The notes under the pieces: generated by a model
What the model saw: the letters and a program-made list of their open reading frames with translations, nothing else
Databases searched by the model: none
What the model was told of the DNA's origin: nothing
Translations under genes and position numbers: made by a program
In this document: piece after piece, positions 57,761 to 64,000 of the stretch
Layout of the letters: every line of letters begins with the position of its first letter
Position numbering within the stretch: position 1 is the first letter of the stretch
NCBI GenBank assembly: GCA_023421955.1
Contig: JAEZSE010000050.1
Coordinates: 136,730-200,729 of the forward strand
Direction: 5' to 3'
Length of the DNA: 64,000 nt
DNA from: Bacillota bacterium
GTDB lineage: Bacteria; Bacillota; Clostridia; Christensenellales; UMGS416

Positions 57761-59071
57761 ATGAACGACGAAGTGTTGTATATGGCCCAGGAGGGCGGCG
57801 TGAAATTCATACGCCTGCAATTCACCGACCTGTTTGGCCAGATGAAGAATCTGGCGATCCCGGTGGGTAAGCTGGAGCAGGCGCTGGAGGGGCAATACAT
57901 GTTTGACGGCTCCTCTATCGACGGCTTTGCCCGCATTGAGGAATCGGACATGTATCTGCGGCCCGACCCCTCCACATTCACAGTGTTCCCATGGCGGCCA
58001 CAGGCTGGCCGGGTGGCCCGCATGATCTGTGATGTATACTATCCCGACGGCTCCTCCTTTGATGGTGACCCGCGGCAGATCCTGAAACGCGCCATCGCCG
58101 AAGCAGAGGCGATGGGCCTGGAGCTCACGATTGGTCAAGAGTGCGAGTTCTTCCTCTTTCACACCGACAACCAGGGCAAAGTAACCACAGTGACACACGA
58201 TGAGGGTGGCTATTTCGACCTGGGCCCGGTGGATCTGGGCGAGGACGCCCGCCGCGATATCTGCATCACGCTGGAGGAGATGGGTTTCAACATCGAGGCC
58301 TCCCACCACGAGGTGGCACCAGGCCAGCATGAGATCGATCTGGGCCCGGCAGGCGCGCTGAAGGCAGCGGACGACATGATGACTTTCCGCCTGGCGGTGA
58401 AGTCCATTGCCAAACGCCACGGTTTGGCGGCCACGTTTATGCCCAAACCTTTGGAAGGCGTTTCCGGCAGCGGCCTGCACCTGCACCTCTCGCTTTGGAA
58501 AAGCGGCGAAAATCTGTTTGCCTCAAAAGGCAAGCGCGGCATATCATTGGAAGCAGGCGCTATTGCCGCAGGGCTGATGGAGCACATCGGCGCCATCACA
58601 GCCCTCGCCAACCCGCTGGTCAATTCCTACACCAGGCTGGTGTCCGGCTACGAGGCACCAACTCATGCCTGCTGGTCCACCCATAACAACGATCCATTGA
58701 TCCGCGTACCGGAAGCAACGGATCAGGACGCCCGCCTGGAGCTTCGCAGCCCCGACCCGTCCTGCAACCCTTATCTGGCCTACGCCGCGATCCTCACTGC
58801 GGGTATCGACGGCATCAGGCGGGGCCTCACCCCTCCGCCTATGGCTGAGGGCAATCTGCGCACCGGCGAGGGCAAATGCCCGCAAGGGCTCAAAACACTG
58901 CCTTTGTCGCTGGATAACGCGCTGGAGGCACTGGAGGCAGACAAGCTGATTATGGGGGCCCTTGGTGAGCATGCCTCAGCAAGCTACCTCCGGGCCAAGC
59001 GCCAAGAGTGGGAAGAATACCGCCATAAGGTCACTCAATGGGAAGTTGACCGCTACCTGACGCGGTATTGA
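57761..59071 (+). CDS. glnA: Glutamine synthetase, type I
   Basis: 436 residues, the short Firmicute GSI form. Makes glutamine from glutamate, ammonium and ATP. QYMFDGSSIDGFARIEESDM, LTIGQECEFFLFHTDNQGKV, SHHEVAPGQHEIDLGPA, FMPKPLEGVSGSGLHLHLSL and the Arg-rich RLELRSPDPSCNPYLAYAAI are the catalytic segments. The Tyr adenylation region is absent, as in this subtype. The start is taken at ATG 57761; GTG 57758 or earlier in-frame codons are possible since AAAGGAT is 13 or more bases away. Confidence 0.92.
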   Translation: MNDEVLYMAQEGGVKFIRLQFTDLFGQMKNLAIPVGKLEQALEGQYMFDGSSIDGFARIEESDMYLRPDPSTFTVFPWRPQAGRVARMICDVYYPDGSSFDGDPRQILKRAIAEAEAMGLELTIGQECEFFLFHTDNQGKVTTVTHDEGGYFDLGPVDLGEDARRDICITLEEMGFNIEASHHEVAPGQHEIDLGPAGALKAADDMMTFRLAVKSIAKRHGLAATFMPKPLEGVSGSGLHLHLSLWKSGENLFASKGKRGISLEAGAIAAGLMEHIGAITALANPLVNSYTRLVSGYEAPTHACWSTHNNDPLIRVPEATDQDARLELRSPDPSCNPYLAYAAILTAGIDGIRRGLTPPPMAEGNLRTGEGKCPQGLKTLPLSLDNALEALEADKLIMGALGEHASASYLRAKRQEWEEYRHKVTQWEVDRYLTRY

Positions 59072-59113
59072 GCCCATCAGGCCGCATCCAACGGAAGGGA
59101 GGGTAGGCCCTAT

Positions 59114-59689
59114 ATGCCGTGTAACGTTCTTATTGCCGTGCGCAAGCCTGAGCTGGCAGAGCAGATCCGGGCCATTCTTGCCTCCCGCGGCTATCTTGTA
59201 ACCGATATCTGCATGTCTGGCATGCAAGGGTTGCGCTCGGTATCATCCCGACCGGTGGATGTGGCCGTTGTGGGTTATTCCCTCTCCGATATGTCCGGGC
59301 TGGAATTTGCCGGAGATCTTATTGAAAAGTGTGACTGCTCGGTGCTGTTGCTGACGCCGCCGGAGCAGATGGCCTATGTGAAGGAGCAATCCGGCGGCAT
59401 GGACATTGTCACACTGCAGCGCCCGGCCACTGCCCAGTCACTTCTCTCGGCACTGGAGCTGATTGAGCATTATCGCAGCCGGCTGAGGAAAGTCAGCGAT
59501 GAGGCCCAGAAGCTCAAGATCGACCTGGAGCGCCGGGCACTGGCCGAAAAGGCCAAGGTGCTGCTGATGCACAGGCTGGCGATGACCGAGGCCGAGGCCT
59601 GGCGGTATCTGCAAAAGCGGGCCATGGACAGCGGCAGGACCCTGAAAGACATCGCCTCCCAGGTGCTGGAGCTTTATAAAAGCAAGTAG
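59114..59689 (+). CDS. ANTAR-domain RNA-binding regulator with a pseudo-receiver
   Basis: 191 residues. ANTAR proteins bind paired RNA hairpins and prevent termination, often in nitrogen genes. The N-terminal receiver-like domain lacks the phosphoacceptor: VDVAVVGYSLSDMSG has Gly54 where Asp is expected, and the switch Lys is Arg103 (TLQRPAT). A coiled coil (YRSRLRKVSDEAQKLKIDLE) leads to an ANTAR domain (LLMHRLAMTEAEAWRYLQKR then RTLKDIASQVLELYK). So it is probably not a classical two-component output. It follows glnA by 42 bp and precedes gltB, so it likely controls this cluster. ATG 59114 follows AAGGGAGGGTAGGCCCTAT. Confidence 0.8.
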   Translation: MPCNVLIAVRKPELAEQIRAILASRGYLVTDICMSGMQGLRSVSSRPVDVAVVGYSLSDMSGLEFAGDLIEKCDCSVLLLTPPEQMAYVKEQSGGMDIVTLQRPATAQSLLSALELIEHYRSRLRKVSDEAQKLKIDLERRALAEKAKVLLMHRLAMTEAEAWRYLQKRAMDSGRTLKDIASQVLELYKSK

Positions 59690-59906
59690 GGAAATCCCCC
59701 CTGTCGCCTGTGGGCGACATCCCCCCCTTGAATTTTTGCCTTCGGCAAAAACAAGGGCGGGTAAGGAGGGGAACGGGGCGTGCCCTGTAAGCGATAGGGA
59801 GTTTGAGGCGCAGGGCGGAACCCTGCCTCCTTCTCTACCCGCCCTTGTCGCTGCGAAGCAGCGATTCAAGGGGGGATGCCCTCCACAGAGGGCAGGGGGG
59901 ATTTCC
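59690..59906. repeat. 217-bp inverted-repeat element of paired hairpins (MITE-like)
   Basis: The ends are inverted copies of about 43 bp, starting GGAAATCCCCCCTG and ending near TTGAAT, continued inward by matching ACAAGGGCGGGTA. Inside each arm are two hairpins: left TGTCGCC-TGTG-GGCGACA and TTTTTGCC-TTC-GGCAAAAA, right (read from its own end) TGCCCTC-TGTG-GAGGGCA and TCGCTGC-TTC-GCAGCGA. The stems differ while loops and pairing are kept. It begins at the base after the ANTAR stop codon. No coding frame. Likely a non-autonomous mobile element or a structured intergenic repeat. Confidence 0.75.
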
Positions 59907-59950
59907 TACCGGATGCCACCCGAAGGTGGCAGGAGGAGGTTCTCCGGTAG
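59906..59950. repeat. Further compound hairpin beside the repeat element
   Basis: CTACCGGA (59906-59913) and TCCGGTAG (59943-59950) enclose the inner hairpin TGCCACC-CGAA-GGTGGCA. It touches the 217-bp element and shares its style of nested stems. Confidence 0.55.
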
Positions 59951-59992
59951 CGGCAGAGCATCCTCCGCTAGAAGCAAGATAATTTTATATGT

Positions 59993-60012
59993 CAATTGGT
60001 ACTTTCCAATTG
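59993..60012 (+). promoter_or_regulatory. Inverted repeat just before gltB
   Basis: CAATTGG and CCAATTG around TACTTT, 21 bp before the gltB start. A candidate operator or leader hairpin. No clear promoter was seen between the repeat element and gltB. Confidence 0.35.
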
Positions 60013-60033
60013 AGGTAGAACGGAGCAGTAGCA

Positions 60034-63000
60034 ATGGAGCTAAGGAATGCCCCCCTTTGGAGACCGGAATTTGAGCACGACAGCTGCGGCACAGGATTTG
60101 TGGCCAACAAAGATGGCCATAAAGCCCATAAGGTTGTGCGTGACGCGCTGGTGGTGTTGAAGCGTATGGCCCACCGCGGCGGTGCCGGTTACGATCCGGA
60201 CACCGGCGACGGCGCAGGGATCCTCATGCAACTGCCCGACGGGCTCTTTCGGGCCGTGTTGCCCTTTGAATTGCCCGAAGAAGGCCACTACGGTGTCGGT
60301 ATGCTCTTCTTCCCCCGCGACGCCCAACTCCGGCGCGTCTGCGTGGAGCTGGTCGAAAGGGCCGTGAAGGATTGCGGCTTCTCGCTGCTTGGCTGGCGCG
60401 ATGTGCCGCACAACCTGCACTCCTGCGGCACCGCCGCGCGAGAGTCCGCGCCCTGGATCACCCAGGTGTTTGTAGCACCGGCAAAAGCCATGGTGGAACT
60501 CGAGCAGGCGCTCTATATCCTGCGCCGCACAGTGGAGCGTAGCTCCCACAAGGAGAAGGCCGGCATCTATGTGGTGAGCCTCTCCTCCCGCACAATTGTC
60601 TATAAGGGCATGATGCATTCCTGGCAGTTGGAAGCGTTTTATCCGGATCTGGAAGACGAGCGCACTGAATCGGCAGTGGGAATGGTGCACTCCCGCTACT
60701 CCACCAACACGCTGCCCACCTGGAGCCGCAGCCAGCCCTGTCGCATGATTGCCCACAACGGTGAAATCAACACGCTGCGCGGCGCGGAAAACGCCATCAA
60801 GGCCATGGAGAAGGGCTTGAACGGCGGCAAACTGAAAAAGCATTTGCATGATATCCTGCCGGTGCTGGAAGACGACGGCAGCGACAGCATGAAGTTTGAC
60901 AACGCCTTTGAGTTCTATTGCCAGAGCGGCCGGCCCATGCCTCAATCGCTGATGCTGATGATGCCCGGCCCCTGGAGCATGGACAAGACAATGGGCGACA
61001 CCGAGCGGGCATTCTTCCAATACGCCGCCTGCCTGTTGCCGCCGTGGGATGGCCCCGCCGCCATCACCTTCACCGATGGCCGCAAGGTCGGCGCGGTGCT
61101 GGACCGTAACGGCCTGAGGCCCGCCCGCTGGGCACTGTCCTCCGACGGCGTGATGGTGCTCTCCAGCGAATCCGGTGTGTTGGACATTCCCCCGGAAAAA
61201 ATTGTGCGGAAAGGCAAGCTGGGCCCCGGCCAGATGATCCTCCTGGACCTGGAATCCGGCAAACTCATGGAAGACACCGAGCTCAAGGAGCAGCACTGCG
61301 CCGGGCCCTACCGCAGATGGCTCAAAGACAATTGCATCCCTGAGGCATCACTGCCCGCAGCCTCCGAGCTGCCCCCGGAGGGCATGCCCACAGGCTCTCT
61401 TCAGCAGCTGTTTGGCTTCTCCCATGAAGACTTGATCACCACGCTGCTGCCCATGGCGCAGACCGGAAGCGACCCCATCGGCGCAATGGGTTACGACGCA
61501 TCTCTGGCAGTGCTCTCTGACAAGCCCCAGTGTCTTTACAGCTACTTCAAGCAGCTCTTCGCCCAGGTCACCAACCCGCCGCTGGATGCCATCCGCGAGG
61601 CCTGCGTGACCGGCACCGACGTGCTGCTGGGCCCTTCCGGCGATATTACGCAAGACGCCGCGGAAAACTGCCACAAGATCCACCTGAAGTCCCCCGTGCT
61701 TTCCGAGGCCACATTCCGGGCGCTGCGCCAGGGCGTGAAGGGATTCCCCTCCGCTGAGATCGGCATTCTATTCACCCGCGAGCAGGGCCTGATGAAGGCG
61801 CTGGATGAGCTTTGCGAAGAAGCCGAGCAGATTGCCCGCGGCGGCACATCACTGCTGATCCTTACAGACCGGGGTGCCGACGAAACCCACATCCCGATCC
61901 CGGCGCTGCTGGCCTCGTCTTTGGTGCACCACCACTTGATCCGCAAAGGGCTGCGCGGCAATTTCTCGATCATTGTAGACAGTTTCGGCATCCGGGAAGT
62001 GCACCATGTGTGCTGCCTCATCGGCTACGGCGTGAAGGCCGTATTCCCTCGGGGCCTGATGCGCTCGCTGGAAGACCTGGCTGACCGGGGCATCTTGGGC
62101 ACCATGGAGCTGGAGAAGGCCAAGGCCAACACGCTGCACGCGCTGGAGCACGGCGTGCTGAAGGTGATTTCGAAGATGGGAATTTCCTGCGTGGATGGCT
62201 ACATCCGTGCCCAGATCTTTGAGGCTGTTGGCCTGTCCGACGAGGTGATTGACCGTTGCTTCACCGGCACGGTGAGCCGCGTGGGCGGCATGACGTTTGC
62301 CGACCTGGAGCGTGAAATGCTGGCCCGCCACGACTTCGCCGTGAAGAACCTGGAGGAGCCGCTGCAATCAGGCGGGCGTTATGCCGTGAAGAGAAACGGC
62401 GAGGAGCACCTCTATAACCCTCAGGTGATCCACACGATACAGACCGCCGTGCGTGAAGGCAACTACATGCTCTACAAGGAATATACAAAGCTCATCGGCG
62501 TGGAAAAGGCCGTGGCGCTCCGGCACCTGCTGGGATTCAAGCCAGGAAAGCCAGTGCCTCTGGACGAAGTGGAGCCAGTGGAGCGCATCATGCGACGCTT
62601 CAAGACCGGCGCGATGAGCTACGGCTCCATCAGCCAGGAGGCCCATGAGTGCCTGGCCCAGGCGATGAACCGCATCCGCGGAAAGTCCAACTCCGGCGAG
62701 GGCGGCGAGGCCACCGACCGGTTCGGCACCGACCGCAACAGTGCCATCAAGCAGGTGGCGTCCGGCAGGTTTGGCGTGACTGGTGCCTATCTGGCCAGCG
62801 CAAAGGAAATCCAGATCAAGATGGCTCAGGGCGCAAAACCGGGCGAAGGCGGCCAGCTGCCCGGCAACAAGGTCTACCCCCACATCGCCCGTGTGCGCCA
62901 TTCCACACCCGGCGTGGGCCTGATATCCCCGCCCCCGCATCATGACATCTATTCCATCGAAGACCTGGCCCAGCTGATTTTCGACCTGAAAAACGCCAAC

Positions 63001-64000
63001 CCAGACGCTGCGATCAATGTCAAGCTCGTGTCCGAAACTGGTGTGGGCACCGTGGCGGCAGGCGTGGCCAAGGGCGGTGCAAACGTAATTCTCATCAGCG
63101 GTTTCGACGGCGGCACCGGGGCCAGCCCCCGCACCAGCATGCAGCACGCCGGCCTGCCCTGGGAGATTGGCCTGGCCGAGAGCCACCAGGTGCTCACGGC
63201 CAATGGCCTCCGCGGCCGCGTGCGGCTCGAGGTGGACGGCAAGCTGATGACCGGCCGCGACGTGGCCGTGGCAGCCCTGCTGGGCGCTGAGGAGTTTGGC
63301 TTCGCCACGCTGCCGCTGGTGGCAGTGGGCTGCATCATGATGCGTGTGTGCAACGTGGACAACTGCCCGGTGGGCGTGGCCACGCAAAACCCGGCGCTTC
63401 GCGCGCGCTTCACCGGCAAGCCCGAATACGTGGTGAACCTGATGAAGTTCATCGCCGAGGACCTCCGCGAAATCATGGCTGAGCTGGGCTTCCGCACCGT
63501 GGAGGAAATGGTGGGCCAGGCCGACCGCCTCACACAGGTGAAGCATTCGGCCAAGACCGAATCACTCGACCTCTCCCCGTTGCTTTCCACCAACCTGAAG
63601 CTCCCCTGGCGCGACATCCCGGAGAACCGGGAAGAAAACAACCGCCTGTTCTACGACGTGGTGAAGTCTCTGGTGGAAAATGGCGGCACCAAAATGAAGC
63701 GTGGCATCCGCAATACCGAGCGCGCCGTGGCCACCCGCGTGGGCGCGTTCATCAGCCGCGAATACGGCAGCCTGCCCGATGGCTCCATCAGGTTTGTGTT
63801 TGAGGGCACCGCCGGCCAGAGCTTCGGCGCATTCATCCCGGCGGGCATGGAATTGACCTTGATTGGTGAGGCCAACGACTATCTGGGCAAGGGGCTCTCC
63901 GGCGGCAGGATCATCGTGCACCGCTCCGGTAAAGCCGCCTGGCCCATGGAAGACAACCATCTGACGGGTAATGTGGTTCTTTATGGTGCCACCTCCGGCG
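60034..64000 (+). CDS. gltB: Glutamate synthase large subunit (3' end outside window)
   Basis: The frame runs from ATG 60034 to the right edge, 1,322 residues, of about 1,500 expected. It makes two glutamates from glutamine and 2-oxoglutarate. The N-terminal glutaminase has FEHDSCGTGFVA with the catalytic Cys18 (a 17-residue propeptide); then TGDGAGILMQLP, the FMN barrel KTGAMSYGSISQEAHECLAQ, and the iron-sulphur ligands Cys1100, Cys1106, Cys1111 in CIMMRVCNVDNCPVG. The C-terminal GXGXG domain begins and is cut. The weak ribosome site (CGGAG, 10 bases) and the adjacent inverted repeat may limit translation. Confidence 0.9.
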   Translation, partial: MELRNAPLWRPEFEHDSCGTGFVANKDGHKAHKVVRDALVVLKRMAHRGGAGYDPDTGDGAGILMQLPDGLFRAVLPFELPEEGHYGVGMLFFPRDAQLRRVCVELVERAVKDCGFSLLGWRDVPHNLHSCGTAARESAPWITQVFVAPAKAMVELEQALYILRRTVERSSHKEKAGIYVVSLSSRTIVYKGMMHSWQLEAFYPDLEDERTESAVGMVHSRYSTNTLPTWSRSQPCRMIAHNGEINTLRGAENAIKAMEKGLNGGKLKKHLHDILPVLEDDGSDSMKFDNAFEFYCQSGRPMPQSLMLMMPGPWSMDKTMGDTERAFFQYAACLLPPWDGPAAITFTDGRKVGAVLDRNGLRPARWALSSDGVMVLSSESGVLDIPPEKIVRKGKLGPGQMILLDLESGKLMEDTELKEQHCAGPYRRWLKDNCIPEASLPAASELPPEGMPTGSLQQLFGFSHEDLITTLLPMAQTGSDPIGAMGYDASLAVLSDKPQCLYSYFKQLFAQVTNPPLDAIREACVTGTDVLLGPSGDITQDAAENCHKIHLKSPVLSEATFRALRQGVKGFPSAEIGILFTREQGLMKALDELCEEAEQIARGGTSLLILTDRGADETHIPIPALLASSLVHHHLIRKGLRGNFSIIVDSFGIREVHHVCCLIGYGVKAVFPRGLMRSLEDLADRGILGTMELEKAKANTLHALEHGVLKVISKMGISCVDGYIRAQIFEAVGLSDEVIDRCFTGTVSRVGGMTFADLEREMLARHDFAVKNLEEPLQSGGRYAVKRNGEEHLYNPQVIHTIQTAVREGNYMLYKEYTKLIGVEKAVALRHLLGFKPGKPVPLDEVEPVERIMRRFKTGAMSYGSISQEAHECLAQAMNRIRGKSNSGEGGEATDRFGTDRNSAIKQVASGRFGVTGAYLASAKEIQIKMAQGAKPGEGGQLPGNKVYPHIARVRHSTPGVGLISPPPHHDIYSIEDLAQLIFDLKNANPDAAINVKLVSETGVGTVAAGVAKGGANVILISGFDGGTGASPRTSMQHAGLPWEIGLAESHQVLTANGLRGRVRLEVDGKLMTGRDVAVAALLGAEEFGFATLPLVAVGCIMMRVCNVDNCPVGVATQNPALRARFTGKPEYVVNLMKFIAEDLREIMAELGFRTVEEMVGQADRLTQVKHSAKTESLDLSPLLSTNLKLPWRDIPENREENNRLFYDVVKSLVENGGTKMKRGIRNTERAVATRVGAFISREYGSLPDGSIRFVFEGTAGQSFGAFIPAGMELTLIGEANDYLGKGLSGGRIIVHRSGKAAWPMEDNHLTGNVVLYGATSG

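Noticed and set aside
60040..61296. 418-codon minus-strand frame opposite gltB
   Set aside because: Shadow of a high-GC coding region; the plus strand carries all glutamate synthase motifs. The same holds for the 392-codon frame at 62368-63546.

Overview
The window looks like one contig of a Firmicute of class Clostridia (inferred from gene families: Clostridia-type conjugative-element proteins, a Tad-like pilus set, short type I glutamine synthetase, type 2 ArgC, MsmK-dependent-style sugar ABC genes without an ATPase). No 16S or species marker is present, so I cannot name a genus. It splits into a mobile region (about 1-41,067) and a chromosomal core region (about 41,068-64,000), separated by a tRNA-Ser gene whose 3' end faces the mobile side.

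Mobile region. The backbone reads on the minus strand: parA-parB-small zinc-binding protein-CpaB-TadZ-TadA-TadB-TadC-pilin-DUF4320-TadE-CARDB adhesin (34,683 down to 23,730), then prepilin peptidase, several small element proteins, a winged-helix protein and a 2,453-residue methyltransferase/helicase (20,864-13,503) with a TnpV frame nested inside its hinge. A DUF3991/Toprim gene runs off the left edge. Relaxase, coupling protein and integrase are not in the window; they may lie to the left. Cargo sits in at least three places. Between Toprim and the giant methyltransferase (593-13,502) lies a defence island: Hachiman hamA-hamB on the plus strand and a type I restriction operon hsdR-hsdM-orf77-hsdS that continues into an XRE/ImmA-peptidase plus DUF4411 PIN pair. 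Between the adhesin and the prepilin peptidase is an AT-rich gene resembling an ADP-ribosyltransferase. To the right of parA (35-41 kb) are a zinc-ribbon protein, a two-TM protein next to a GHKL-ATPase/PD-(D/E)XK nuclease fusion (this pair bracketed by a 14-bp direct repeat), a broken hsdR N-terminus, and a ComEC-like secreted MBL hydrolase. Two separate hsd gene fragments show repeated turnover of restriction systems.

Core region. tRNA-Ser (with a truncated upstream copy), tRNA-Asn, a tandem pair of YkuD proteins (one active-looking, one with both catalytic residues replaced), DegV, a DUF2161 nuclease-fold protein, ArgC, gamma-carbonic-anhydrase-like protein, a VOC protein, two internally duplicated hydrophobic miniproteins, an azoreductase-like flavoprotein, class II aldolase, an AraC regulator divergent from a carbohydrate ABC transporter (two permeases and a binding lipoprotein), then a nitrogen-assimilation cluster: gdhA, glnA, an ANTAR regulator with a non-phosphorylatable pseudo-receiver, and gltB (cut by the right edge). 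A 217-bp inverted-repeat element of paired hairpins sits between the ANTAR gene and gltB.

The best candidates for something poorly described are the GHKL-nuclease plus two-TM module with its flanking repeat, the ADP-ribosyltransferase-like cargo, and the PIN/ImmA pair built into a type I restriction operon.
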